Assembly (NCBI GenBank): GCA_964017185.1
Contig: OZ024883.1
Location: 1,054,001 to 1,118,000 of the forward strand
Direction: 5' to 3'
From: Rugalucina vietnamica
Lineage: Eukaryota > Mollusca > Bivalvia > Lucinida > Lucinidae
DNA: 64,000 nt
Shown one piece after another: positions 42,501-55,117 of the stretch. Position 1 is the stretch's first letter, and the number at the start of each line of letters is the position of its first letter. The notes under the pieces are model-generated. The model made no database searches. It worked only from the letters and a program-made list of their open reading frames with translations, and had not been told where the DNA came from. The translations under genes and the position numbers were made by a program.

Positions 42501-43885
42501 TAGATCTCTACTGGAGACGTATTGGTAGAGTAGTTCGCTTTAGATATCTACTCGGGACAGTGTGATAGGGTATGTAGAGGTGGCTCTCTACTGGGGACGT
42601 TAAGGTAGGAAATGGGGCGATAGATCTCTACTGGGACGGTGTGGTAGGGTATGTCACTGTAGATCTCTACCGTGGACGTTATGGTAGGGAAAATGTCGAT
42701 AGATCTCTACCGTGGACGGAGTGATAGGGTATGGCGCTGTAGATCTCTACTGGGGACGTTGTGGCACGGAATTGGGCGATTGATCTCTACTGGGGACGGA
42801 ATGGTAGGGTATGGCGCTGTATATCTCTACTTAAGACGGTGTGGTAGACTAACTCACCGTAGATCTCTATTGGGTACGATCCAGTAGAGTTTGGTGCTGT
42901 AGATCTCTTCTGGGAACGGTGTGTTAGGGTATGTAGCTGTAAATCTCTACTGTGAACGCATTGGTAAAGTAGTGCGCTTTAGATCTCTACTGGGGACGGT
43001 GTGATAGGGTTTGTAGCTGTAGATCTGTACTGGGGACGTTGTGGTAGGGATTGGGGCGAAATATCTCTACTGGAGACGGTGTGGTAGATTATGGTGTTGT
43101 AGATCTCTACTGGGGACCGTGTGGTAGGGTATGTCGCTGAAGATCTCTACTGGGGACGATGTGGTAGGAAATGGGGCGATGGATCTCTACTGGGGACGGA
43201 ACGGTAGGATATGGTGTAGTAAATCCCTACTGGGGACAATGCTAAAGAAAATGACACAGTATATCTCTTCTAGGGACGGGGTGGTAGGGTATGGCGCTGT
43301 ATGACTCTTTATGTCTCTACTGGAGACGGTGTGGGAGACTACCGCACTGTATATCTCTACTGGGGACGTTGTGATAGGGAATGGGGCAATACATATCTCT
43401 ACTGGGGACGGAATTGTAGGGTATGGTGTTGTAGATACCTACTGTGAAGGATACTGAAGAGAATGATACTGTATATCTCTACTGGAGACGGTGTTTTAGG
43501 GTATGACGCTGTATATCTCTACTGGAGACGGTGTGGTAGAATACCGCTATGTAGATCTCTACTGGGGACGGTCCGGTAGAATATGGTGCAGTAGATCTCT
43601 ACTGGAGACGTATTGGTAGAGTAGTTCGCTTTAGATATCTACTCGGGACAGTGTGATAGGGTATGTAGAGGTGGCTCTCTACTGGGGACGTTAAGGTAGG
43701 AAATGGGGCGATAGATCTCTACTGGGACGGTGTGGTAGGGTATGTCACTGTAGATCTCTACCGTGGACGTTATGGTAGGGAAAATGTCGATAGATCTCTA
43801 CCGTGGACGGAGTGATAGGGTATGGCGCTGTAGATCTCTACTGGGGACGTTGTGGCACGGAAATGGGCGATTGATCTCTACTGGG
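39510..43885 (+). repeat. Four near-identical 1,091-bp higher-order units
   Basis: The same sequence recurs at exactly 1,091-bp steps: for example GGCGCTGTATATCTCTACTT at 39540, 40631, 41722 and 42813. Each unit holds about 27 monomers. Only scattered single-base differences separate the copies, and the fourth unit ends at about 43885, where TCTACTGGGGACGG becomes TCTACTGGGGTTGG. Confidence 0.93.
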
Positions 43886-46800
43886 GTTGGAATGGTCGGG
43901 TATGTTGTTGTAGATCCCTACTGGGGATGATGCTGAAGAAAATGACACTGAATATCTCTACTGGGGACGGAGTGGTAGGGTATGGCGCTGCATATCTCTA
44001 CTGGTGACGGTGTGGTAGACTACCGCATTGTAGATCTCTACTGGGTATGGTCCAGTAGATAATGGTTATGTAGATCTCTACTGGGGACGGTGTGGTAGGG
44101 TATGTCGCTGGTGATCTCTACTGGGGACGTATTGGTACAGTAGTTCGTTTTAGATGTCTACTTGGGACTGTGTGATAGGGTATGTAGCTGTAGATCTCTA
44201 CTGGGGAAGTTGTGGTAGGGAATGGGTCGATATATCTCTACTGGGGACGGTGTGGTAGATTAATGAGCTGTAGATCTCTACTTGAGACGGAATGATAGGG
44301 TATGGTGTTGTAGATCCCTACTGGGGACGATGCTAAAGAGAATGACACTGTATATCTCTACTTGGGACGGAGTGGTAGGGTTTGGCGCTATATATCTCTA
44401 CTGGAGACGGTGTGGTAGACTACCGCACTGTACAGTAGATCTCTACTGGGGACGGTCCAGTAGAGTATGGTGCTGTAAATCTCTACTGGGGACGGTGTGG
44501 TATGGTATGTCGCTGTAGATCTCTCTTGGGGACGTATTGGTGGAGTAGTTCGCTTAAGATGTTTACTGGGGACGGTGTGATAGGGAATGTAGCTTAAGAT
44601 CTCCACTAGGGACGTTGCGGTAGGGAATTGAACGATAGATCTTTACTGGGGACGGTGTGGTAGGGTATGTCTATGTAGATCTCTACTTGGGACGTTTTGG
44701 TAGGGAATGGGTTGATATATCTCTACTTGGGACGGTGTGGTAGATTATGGTGCTGTAAATCTCTACTGGGGACGCTGTGGTAGGTTATGGCGCTGTAGAT
44801 CTTTACTGGGGACGGTGTGGTAGGGTATATCGCTGTATATCTCTACTGGGGACGTATTGGTGGAGTAATTCGCTTAAGATGTTTACTTGGGACGGTGAGA
44901 TAGGGAATGTAGCTGTAGATCTTCACTGGGGACGTTGTGGTAGGGAATTGAACGATATTATTTTTTACCTGGGGACGGTGTGGTAGGGTATGTCTCTGTA
45001 GATCTCTTCTTGGGACATTGTGGTAGGGTATGGGTCGATATATCTCTACTGGGGACGGTGTGGTAGATTATGGTGCTGTAAATCTCTACTTGGTACGCTG
45101 TGGTAGGTTATGGCGCTGTAGATCTTTACTGGGGACGGTGTGGTAGGGTATGTCGCTGCAGATCTCTACTGGGGTCGTTATGGTAGAAATGGGTCCATTT
45201 ATCGCTACTGGGGACGGTGTGGTAGATTAAGGTGCTGTAGATCTCTACTGGGGACGTTGTGGTAGGGACAGGGGCGATAGATCTTTACTGGAGAGGGAAT
45301 GGTGGGGTATGGTGTTGTAGATCCCTACTGGGGGACGATGCTGAAGAGAATGACACTGTATATCCCTACTGGGGACGGAGTGGTAGGGTATGGCGCTGTA
45401 TATCTCTACTGGAGACGGTGCGGTAGACTACCGCACTGTAGAATTCTACTGTGTATAGAGTAGAGTATCCAGTAGAGTATAGTGTTGTTCATCTCTACTG
45501 AGGACGGTGTGGTAGGGTATGTCGCTGAAGATCTCTACTGGGGACGTATTGGTAGAGTAGTTCGCTTTAAATGTCTACTTAGGACTGTGTGATAGGGTAT
45601 GTTGCTGTAGATCTCTACTTGGGACGTTGTGGTAGGGAATTGGGCGATAGATTTCTACTTGGGACGGTGTGGTAGGGTATGTCGCTGTAGATCTCTACTG
45701 GGGACGTTGTGATAGGGAATGGGTCGATAGATATTTACTAGGGACGGTGTGGTAGATTATGTAGATCTCTTCTGGGGACGGTGTGGTACGGTATGGCGCT
45801 GTAAATCTTTACTGGGGACGGTGTGGTAGGGTATGTAGCTGTAGATCTCTACTGGGGACGTTGTGGTAGGGAATGTGACGATAGATCTCTACTGGGGACG
45901 GAATGGTAGGATATGGTGCTGTAGATCCCTACTTGGGACGATGACGGAGAGAATGACACAATACAACTCTACAAGGGACGGAGTGGTAGCGTATGGCGCT
46001 GTATATCTCTACTGGGGATGGTGTGATAGACTTCCGCACTGTAGATCTCTACTGAGGAAGGTCCAGTAGAATATGGTGCTGTAGATCTCTACTGGAGACG
46101 GTGTGGTAGGTTATGGCTTTGTATATCTCTACTGGGGACGGTGTGGTAGGGTATGTCGCTGTATATCTCTACTGGGGGCGTTGTGGTAGAGAATAGGGCG
46201 AAATCTCTACAGGGGACGGAATGGTAGGGTATGGTGTTGTAGATCTCTACAGGGGACGATGCTGATGAGAATGACACTGTATATCTCTACTGAGGACGGA
46301 ATGGTAGGTTATGGCGTTGTATGTATCACTGGAGACGGTGTGGTAGACTACCGCAATGCAGATCTCAACTGGGGACGTTGTGGTTGGGAATGGGGCAAAA
46401 GATCTCTACTGCGGACGCAGTGGTGGGGTATGGTGTTGTAGAACCCTACTGGAGACGATGCTGAAGAGAATGACACTGCATATCTCTACTGGGGACGCTG
46501 TGGTAGGGTTTGGCGCTGTATATCTCTACTGGAGACGGTGTGGTAGAATACCGAACTGTAGATCTCTACTGTGGACGGTCCAATAGAATATGGTGTTGTT
46601 GATCTCTACTGGGAACGGAATGGTAGGGTATGTCGCTTTAGATCTCTACTGGGGACGTTGTGGTAGGAAATTGGGCGATAGATCTCTACTGGGGATGGAA
46701 TGGTAGGGCATGGTGTTGTTGATCCCTACTTGGGACGATGCTGAAGAGAATGACACAGTATATCTCTACTGGAGCGGTGTTGAAGGATATGGCGTTGTAT

Positions 46801-49550
46801 ATCTCTACTGGATACGGTGTAGTAGAAACCGCACTGTAGATCTCTACTGGGAACGGTCCAGTAAAATATGGTGCCGTAGATATCTACTTGGGACGGTGCG
46901 GTAGGTTATGGCGATGTTGATCTTTACTGGGGGCGGTGTGGTAGGGTATGTCGCTGTAGTTCTCTACTGGGGACGTTGTGGTAGGGAATGGGGCGAAAGA
47001 TCTCTACTTGGGACGAAATGGTAGGGTATGGTGTTGTAGATCCCTACAGGGGACGATGCTGAAGAGAATGACACTGTATTATCTTTCTGGGGACGGAGTG
47101 GTAGGGTATGGTGCTGTATATCTCTACTGGAGACGGTGTGGTACACTACTGCATTGTAGATCTCTACTGGGGACGGTCCAGTAGAATATGGTGCTGTAGA
47201 TCTCTACTGGGGACGGTGTGGTAGGGCGTGTCGCTGTAGAACTCTCCTGGGGACGGTGTGGTAGGAAATGGGGCGATAGATCTCTACTGGGGACGGAATG
47301 GAAGGGTATGGTGTTGTTGATCCCTACTTGGGACGATGATAAAGAGAATGACACTGTTAATCTCTACTGGGGACGGTGTGGTAGGGTATGGCGCTGTATT
47401 TCTCTACTGGAGACGGTGTGGTAGACTACCGCAATGTAGATCATTACTGGGGACGTTGTGGTAGGGAATGGGGCAATAGATCTCTACTGGGGACGCAATT
47501 GTGGGGTATGGTGTTGTAGATCCCTACTGGGGACGATGCTGAAGAGAATGACACTGCATATCACTACTGGGGACGGTGTGGTAGGATATGACGCTGTATA
47601 TCTCTACTGGAGACGGTGTGGTAGAATACCGTACTGTAGATCTCTACTTGGGACGGTCCAGTAGAATGTGGTGCTGTAGTTTATACTGGGGAGGGTGTGG
47701 TAGGAAATGGGGCGATAGATCTCTACTGGGGACGTTGTGGTAGGGTATAGTGTTGTTGATCCCTACTGGGGACGATGCTGAAGAGAATGACACAGTATAT
47801 CTCTACTGGAGACGGTGTGGTAGGATATGGCGTTGTATATCTCTACTGGAGACGGTGTGGTAGTAAACCGTACTGTAGGTCTCTACTGGGGACGGTCCAG
47901 TAAAATACGGTGCTGTAGATCTCTACTGGGGGCGGTGTGGTAGGTTATGGCGCTGTTGATCTTTACTGGGGACGGTGTGGTAGGGTATGTCGCTGTAGAT
48001 CTCTACTGGGGACGTTGTGGTAGGGAATGGGGCGATAGATCTCTACTGGGGACGAAATGGTAGGGTATTGTGTTGTAGATCCCTACTGGGGACGATGCTG
48101 AAGAAAATGACACTGTATATCTCTACTGGGGACGGAGTGTTATGGCGCTTAATATCTCTGGAGACGGTGTGGTACACTACCGCATTGTAGATCTCTACTG
48201 GGGACGGTCCAGTAGAATATGGTGCTGTAGATCTCTACTGGGGACTGTGTGGTAGGGTATGTCGCTGTAGATCTCTCCTGGAGACGTTGTGGTAGGACAT
48301 GGGGCGATAGATCTCTAATGGGGACGGAATTGAAGGGTATGGTGTTGTTGATCCCTACTGGGGACGATGATGAAGAGAATGACACTGTTAATCTCTACTG
48401 GGGACGGTGTGGTAGGTTATGGCGCAGTATGTCTCTACTGGAGACGGTGTGGTAGACTACTGCAATGTAGATCTCTACTGGGGACGTTGTGGTAGGGAAT
48501 GGGGCAATAGATCTCTACTGAGGACGCAATGGTATGGTGTTGTAGATCCCTACTGGGGACGATGCTGAAGAGAATGACACTGCATATCTCTAGTGGGGAC
48601 GGTGTGGTAGGATATGGTACTGTATATCTCTACTGGAGACGGTGTGGTAGAATACCGTACTGTAGATCTCTACTGGGAACGGTCCAGAAGAATATGGTGC
48701 TGTAGATCTCTACTGGGGACGGTGTGGTAGGGTATGTCGCTTTAGATCTCTACTGGGGACGTTGTGGTAGGAAATGGGGCGATAGATCTCTACTGGGGAC
48801 GGAATGGTAGGGTATGTTGTTGTTCATCCCTTCTGGGGACGATGCTGAAGAGAATGACACAGTATATCTCTATTGGGGACGGTGTGGTAGGATATGGCGT
48901 TGTATATCTCTACTGGAGACGGTGTGGTAGTAAACCGTACTGTAGATCTCTACTGGGGACGGTCCAGTAGAATATGGTGCTGTAGATCTCTACTGGGAAC
49001 GGTGTGGTAGGTTATTGCGCTGTGGATCTTTACTGGGGATGTTGTGGAAGGTTATGGCGCTGTGAATCTTTACTGGGGACGGTGTGGTAGGGTATGTCGC
49101 TGTAGATTTCTACTGGGGACGTTGTAGTAGGGAATATGGCGATAGATCTCTACTGGGGACGGAATGGTAGGGTATGGTGTCGTAGATCCCTACTGGGGAC
49201 GATGCTGAAGAGAATAGCACTGTATATCTCTACTGGAGACGGAGTGGTAGGGTATGGTACTGTATATCTCTACTGGAGACGGTGTGGTAGAATACCGTAC
49301 TGTAGATCTCTACTGGGAACGGTCCAGTAGAATATGGTGCTGTAGATCTCTACTGGGGACGGTGTGGTAGGGTATGTCGCTTTAGATCTCTACTGGGGAC
49401 GTTGTGGTAGGAAATGGGGCGATAGATCTCTACTGGGGACGGAATGGTAGGGTATGTTGTTGTTCATCCCTTCTGGGGACGATGCTGAAGTATATCTCTA
49501 TTGGGGACGGTGTGGTAGGATATGGCGTTATATATCTCTACTGGAGACGG

Positions 49551-49855
49551 TTGCCGTGTGCGATTTGTAGCTTCCGGAAGTGGAAGTGAGTTAATTCTGT
49601 TCGATTTACGTCTTCTGAAACCAGAAGAGGCCTCATCCGTCAAATCGAACAGGGGTCTTCTGATTCTAGAAGTTCTTCTGTCTCTTCCGAATTTTGAGTG
49701 GAAGACGGAAGACGGAAGAGGTCACGTGACCGCGTTCTTGTCAACAACAATGGCTGCCTCTGCAGCTGGGCCGACTTTCAACGACTTTCACTAGCTCTTG
49801 CGAAATGTATGCTTCATATACATTTTACTAAAAGGATTTAGTGAAAGAAAAAGAC
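49551..49855 (+). promoter_or_regulatory. Promoter-like island inside the satellite
   Basis: A 300-bp non-satellite insert. It holds an ETS site TTCCGGAAGTGG (about 49574), GGAAGACGGAAGACGG repeats, the E-box GTCACGTGACC (about 49721) and then AACAACAATGGCTGCCTCTG, a start codon in good context that reads 14 codons before TAG (49792-49794). The order resembles a TATA-less animal promoter with a first-exon fragment. A hairpin TCTTCTGAAACCAGAAGA is also present. No flanking duplication was seen. Confidence 0.4.
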
Positions 49856-51800
49856 ATGATAGATCTCTACTGGGGACGGTGTGGTAGGTTATTGCGCTGT
49901 GGATCTTTACTGGGGATGTTGTGGAAGGTTATGGCGCTGTGAATCTTTACTGGGGACGGTGTGATAGGGTATGTCGCTGTAGATCTCTACTGGGGACGTT
50001 GTAGTAGGGAATATGGCGATAGATCTCTACTGGGGACGGAATGGTAGGGTGTGGTGTTGTAGATCCCTACTGGGGACGCTGCTGAAGAGAATAGCACTGT
50101 ATATCTCTACTGGCGACTGAGTGGTAGGGTATGGCGCTGTATATCTCTACTGGAGACGGTGTGGTACACTACCGCATTGTAGATCTCTACTGGGGACGGT
50201 CCAGTAGAATATGGTGCTGTAGATCTCTCCTGGGGACGTTGTGGTAGGAAATGGGGCGATAGATCCCTACTGGGGACGGAATTGAAGGGTATGGTGTTGT
50301 TGATCCCTACTGGGGACGATGATGAAGAGAATGACACTGTTAATCTCTACTGGGGACGGTGTGGTAGGGTATGGCGCTGTATGTCTCTACTGGAGACGGT
50401 GTGGTAGACTACCGCAATGTAGATCACTACTGGGGACGTTGTGCTAGGGAATGGGGCAATAGATCTCTACTGAGGACGCAATGGTGGGGTATGGTGTTGT
50501 AGATCTCTACAGGGGACGATGCTGAAGAGAATGACACTGTATATCTCTACTGGGGACGGAGTGGTAGGGTATGGCGCTGTATATCGCTACTGGAGACGGT
50601 GTGGTACAGTACCCCGCATTGTAGATCTCTACTGGGGACGGTCCAGTAGAATATGGTGCTGTAGATCTCTACTGGGGACGGTGTGGTAGGGTATGTCGCT
50701 GTAGATCTCTACTGGGGACGTTGTGGTAGGAAATGGGGCGATAGATCTCTACTGGGGACGGAATGGAAGGGTATGGTGTTGTTGATCCCTACTGGGGACG
50801 ATGATGAAGAGAATGACACTGTTAATCCCTACTGGGGACGGTGTGGTAGGGTTTGGCGCTGTATGTCTCTACTAGAGACGGTGTGGTAGACTACCCCAAT
50901 GTAGATCTCTACTGGGGACGTTGTGGTAGGGAACGGGGCAAAAGATCTCTACTGGGGACGCAATGGTGGGGTATGGTGTTGTAGATCCCTACTGGGGACG
51001 ATGCTGAAGAGAATGACACTGCATATCTCTACTGGGGACGGAGTGGTAGGATATGGCGCTGTATATCTTTACTGGGGACGGTGTGGTAGAATACCCGACT
51101 GTAGATATCTACTGGGGACGGTCCAGTAGAATATGGTGCTTTAGATCTCTACTGAGGACGGTGTGGTAGGGTATGTCGCTTTAGATCTCTACTGGGGACG
51201 TTGTAGTAAGAAATGGGGCGATAGATCTCTACTGGAGACGGAATGGTAGGGTGTGGTGTTGTTGATCCCTACTGGGGACGATGCTGAAGAGACTGACACA
51301 TTATATCTCTACTGGGGACGGTGTGGTAGGATATGGCGTTGTATATCTCTACTGGAGACGGTGTGGTAGAATACCGTACTGTAGATCTCTACTGGGGACG
51401 GTCCAGTAGAATATGGTGCTGTAGATCTCTACTGGGGACGGTGTGGTAGGCTATGTCGCTTTAGATCTCTACTGGAGACGGTGTGGTAGGGCATGGCGCT
51501 GTATATCTCTACTGGAGACGGTGTGGTAGAATACCGTACTGTAGATCTCTACTGGGGACGGTCCAGTAGAATATGGTGCTGTGGATCTCTACTGGGGATG
51601 GTGTGGTAGGTTATGGCGCTGTGGATCCTTACTGGGGACGGTGTGGTAGGGTATGTCGCTGTAGATCTCTACTGGGGGCGTTGTGGTAGGGAATGGGGCG
51701 ATAGATCTCTACTGGGGACGGAATGGTAGGGAATGGTGTTGTAGATCCCTACTGGGGACGATGCTGAAGAGAATGACACTGTATATGTCTACTGGGGACA

Positions 51801-52720
51801 TTGTTACGACATCACCCTTAAACCACTGATAGTTCTCCATTGTAGAATATAAATATAAAACTTAAATCCTTTAAGAGCAGTGAAAATGGGTGTTTAGGCT
51901 ACTTTAGGCTCTGCAGATAGCCTATATGGCATACTATATGCCAACAATGAAAATCGCGGTGTTTAGGACAAACACGTTGTCTTTCGCTGTTCAATAGATC
52001 TGCAGTACTAAATTACAATCTAAAGCCGTGTTCATATGCTATATTTGCAACCGGGTGTAATTTTTCATCCGCTTGTGTAGCGGCCATATGCAGCGAGATC
52101 ATGTTCATATTCGCCTGGTTTTGACATTAAATTTTGACTAAAATGCTCCTTAATAGCAGAGGTCATTTGATGTAGATGGGCTGTTTGTGCCTCAGGCAAA
52201 GCATGTTCGCTACTGACTGGTAATCTGACTACTGGTAAACCACTGCGGCTTGAGCCTGCCCAAGAAAAATGGTTTCAAATCAAACTGGTCATACCTATAA
52301 GCCTTATTGGCTTAGCTGTGTGGTTATATCTTTAGCATTTTTGAATGTCATGACATCCTAACTTTGAGTGAAAGGCCCATAAAGTGGATACAATCTCCAG
52401 ATATGACCTAAGCTATTGTCTGGGACGTAAAGTATCAATTCAAACAAACAAAAATGTGTAACGATTAAGCGGTTTGCGTTTATATACACACAATACACAC
52501 GGGTGCAAAAATACACCCGGCTGCAATTCAATTTGCTCCACCTGGAAAGTAGGAGAAAATTTGCACCAGAGTGTAGTTTTGCAGGGTGTAGTTTTCATGG
52601 CATACCATACACCCGGGGTTCAAATTTACATCCAGTGTGCAAAAATACACCCGAGTTCAAATGTTGCACATGAACATGGCTTTAGAATTAGACTCCACGT
52701 CACTCAGGATAAACGGCAAT
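51801..52720. other. Right boundary of the satellite arm and unassigned DNA
   Basis: The last monomer passes into TTACGACATCACCCTTAAAC and CACTGATAGTT, exactly as at 62000-62030, then into the start of repeat D (CCTTTAAGAGCAGTGA). Positions 52170-52310 resemble the CTGCTTGTGCCTCCAGGCAA part of X. CACCCG/GTGCAAA words (52500-52660) form a small cryptic repeat. No gene. Confidence 0.6.
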
Positions 52721-52721
52721 C

Positions 52722-52950
52722 CCAAGCACGGCCTAGCGGTAGACCAACTAACTCCAAATCGAAAAGGCCTGTGTTCGATCCCCACTTGGGCTGCCGTGTT
52801 GTGTCATTGAGCAAGACACATTGGCCCATAACTGTCTTATACCCATGGAACATTGCCACTTTGCCGACATGATTGAAAATTTGTTGACTCCCTCGTTAAC
52901 CCTTGATACAAACAAACAAACAAACAAACAAACAGACAAACAAACAAAAC
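52722..52950 (+). mobile_element. tRNA-derived SINE with (CAAA)n tail
   Basis: A-box-like GGCCTAGCGGTAGACCAAC and B-box TGTTCGATCCCC lie about 50 bases apart; the body ends in an (AAAC)n run at 52913-52945. The minus-strand ORF over the tail (52748-52963) is an artefact. Confidence 0.7.
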
Positions 52951-53024
52951 ACTTAATGGGCACCCAAATCTTTAATCATTAAATTTTGCATGTTGGAAAA
53001 ACATTTTATTTAAATTGTTCGTTC

Positions 53025-53310
53025 AGGGTAGCGCGGTCGCCTATCGGTCGATGATCGGACTCAGAACGAAAAGGTCTTTGGGTGAGAACCCAAATAGATA
53101 GCAGGTATGAGGCCTATCACAAAACACGTTGAATCTTTAACACTGTTAAAAACTTGAGCTCTTGCTAGACATGACAGTGACTGAAACATCGTTGACTGGG
53201 GCGTTAATCCACAAAAACGCCAAACTCACTGTCACGACTGTATAAAAATGCATATCTGCTAGACTATCTCTTGTCGGCAAAAAAATAAAATAAAATAAAA
53301 TATATATACC
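53025..53310 (+). mobile_element. tRNA-derived SINE with AAAATA tail
   Basis: The head has GGGTAGCGCGGTCGCCTATC and a weak B-box (GGGTGAGAACCC). The 3' body ACAGTGACTGAAACATCGTT then GACTGGGGCGTTAATCC is shared, on the opposite strand, with about 27250-27300 and 56680-56705. The tail is (AAAATA)n. Confidence 0.6.
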
Positions 53311-53640
53311 CTTCAATTTTAAGTTTTACTTTATACAAGTGGGTTTAAGAGTCTGCAGAATACAATAATATTTAATCTTCTTGACAATGAATTTTAAACT
53401 TGAACGTAATTAAATGAAAACAAAAATATAAAATCTATATACATGTAAAATTGGACCATCAAAGGTACTCATTATGTAAGTTACACTGTCAATATATCTA
53501 AACGATTTTATTTATAAATAGCTTTTTAACGATTCTATTTATAATTAGCTTAAAATAGCTTTTACCGTACTGGGCAATGATATTAAACCGTACCCAGCAA
53601 CGACGTACTCGGCAAGGATGTTGCAAGTAGATACTACTGG
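53311..53640 (-). repeat. Inverted copy of the start of segment X
   Basis: The reverse complement matches 55889-56280 and 26815-27170: GTTGCAACATCCTTG(C), CGTACTGGG(C/T) words, AAAGCTATTTTAAGCTAA, CTTCAATTTTAAG. It faces X copy 2 across about 2.2 kb. Confidence 0.65.
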
Positions 53641-53693
53641 ATTTTGGGGCATGCAAAACAAATGTGCAATGCAACTGTGCGCATCACAAGAAT

Positions 53694-53762
53694 TGTCTTA
53701 TATTAAGATATAAATTGTCTTATGTTAAGATATAAATTGTCTTATATTAAGATATAAATAAT
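53694..53762 (+). repeat. Three 23-bp units (TTGTCTTATATTAAGATATAA)
   Basis: Each unit is nearly palindromic around TATTAAGATA; three tandem copies. Confidence 0.9.
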
Positions 53763-53973
53763 AGCTTCTATGATATGTCTTATGATGAAACATGCTCAAA
53801 AGGTAGATCCAATCATGTATGTAAACGAAATAAACCGCCAAATTTATACTAAAAAAACTGTTATTATTTTTCATAATATGAAAGATATGATTGTTTTAGA
53901 ACTGTGTTATAACTAGACTTGGTCATAACGAAAGACGAGTGCTTTGACAGATTCCTGAAACGATTCAGTACAG

Positions 53974-54216
53974 GACCCGAGGTTATAAAACTTTTTTTCA
54001 AGCTCAGCTCAGCTGAGCATGAAATTTCTACTGCTCATAAATGCTGAAATAGTCAAAATTAGTGGAGATTACATGTTCAAAACTCAAAAACTAGAAATTA
54101 ATCCTGCTCAAAAATCATGGTTAAAATGCCAACAATTGGCATTTTAACATTTATGAGCAGGATAGATTTTAGTCTCAGCTGAGCTGAGCATGAAAAAAGT
54201 TTTATATCCTCGGGTC
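53974..54216. mobile_element. Foldback MITE of about 243 bp
   Basis: The left end GACCCGAGGTTATAAAACTT and the right end (reverse complement GACCCGAGGATATAAAACTT) continue inward as TTTTTTCA(A/T)GCTCAGCTCAGCTGAGC and more loosely beyond, so most of the element can fold on itself. No clear target duplication. Confidence 0.75.
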
Positions 54217-54219
54217 AAG

Positions 54220-55117
54220 GTCTACCTAGAATAACCCCAGTAAACCTGGTTTATATATACATGTAGTACGTCTACAAACAACAATCCCAGTATCCTTTGT
54301 GCATATATATTTGGTCTACCTAGAACTATCCCAGTATCCCTGGTGTGTATATATTTGGTCTACCAAGAACAATCCCAGTAAACCAGGTATATATATATTT
54401 GGTCTACCTAGAACAATCCCATTATACCCGGTGTATATATTTGGTCTACCGAGAACAATCACAGTACACGTGTATGTATTTGGTCTACCGTGAACAATCC
54501 CAGTATACCTGGTGTATATATTTGGTCTACCTAGAACTATCCCGTTCCAGGTGTGTATATTTGGTCTACCTAGAACAATACCAGTAAACCAGGTGTATAT
54601 ATATTTGGTCTACATAGAACGATCCCAGTATACCAGGTGTAGATATTTGGTCTACATAGAACAATCCCAGTATACCAGGTGTATTTATTGGTCTACGTAG
54701 AACAATCCCGGTATCCCTGGTGTATATATTTGGTCTACCTAGAACAATGCCATTATACCTGGTGTATATATTTGGTCTACTGAGAACAACCCCAGTATAC
54801 GTGGTGTACATCCCAGTTTATCTCTTGTACATGTATATATTTGGTCTGCCTAGAACAATCTCAGTGTACGTGGTGTATATACAAGTATTTGGTCTACCGT
54901 GAACAATCCCAGTATATTTGATGTATATACAATTGTATTTCGTCTATTTAGAGCAATCCCAGTACTCCTGATGTATTTATTTCGTCAACCAACAACAATT
55001 CCAGTATACCAGGCGTATATATTTAGCCAACCTAGAACAAACCCAGTATCCTATGGTGTATATATTCGGACTACCTAGAAAAAATCCCAGTATACCAGGT
55101 GTATATATTTGGTCTAC
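54220..55117 (+). repeat. 42-bp minisatellite (TATATTTGGTCTACCTAGAA...)
   Basis: Roughly 21 units of about 42 bp: GTGTATATATTTGGTCTACC then TAGAACAATCCCAGTATACC with variations. Because 42 is a multiple of three, frames stay open across several units (YIFGLPRTIPV-type translations); stops and length changes break them all, so they are not considered genes. The last unit overlaps the stop codon of the peptide gene on the opposite strand. Confidence 0.95.

Larger units (their letters stand above)
38395..51800 (+). repeat. 40-bp satellite, right arm (plus strand)
   Basis: Monomer: TGTAGATCTCTACTGGGGAC then GGTGTGGTAGGGTATGGCGC, about 335 copies. Variants (TGCTGAAGAGAATGACACTG, GGTCCAGTAGAATATGGTG, AGACTACCGCACTGTAG) recur in a set order, so the arm has higher-order structure throughout, strongest at 39510-43885. 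The monomer length is not a multiple of three, yet the sequence is poor in stops on both strands, which yields many 60-90-codon ORFs; none is taken as a gene. Confidence 0.97.

Noticed and set aside
38395-51800. Dozens of 60-90-codon ORFs on both strands with YWGRCGRVW- or TVPSRDLQ-like translations
   Set aside because: They are forced by the stop-poor 40-bp satellite, appear in every frame and on both strands, and change frame from monomer to monomer.
38395-51900. Satellite-bearing Helitron/pearl-type element with its 3' end at the array boundary
   Set aside because: The boundary is shared between two arrays, but I found no CTRR end with a preceding hairpin, and the monomer length differs from pearl-type repeats.
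54299-54902. ORFs with repeated YIFGLPRTIPV as a repetitive secreted or shell-matrix protein
   Set aside because: Three frames are open over the same minisatellite, none has a signal peptide or continues beyond it, and unit-length changes break all of them.
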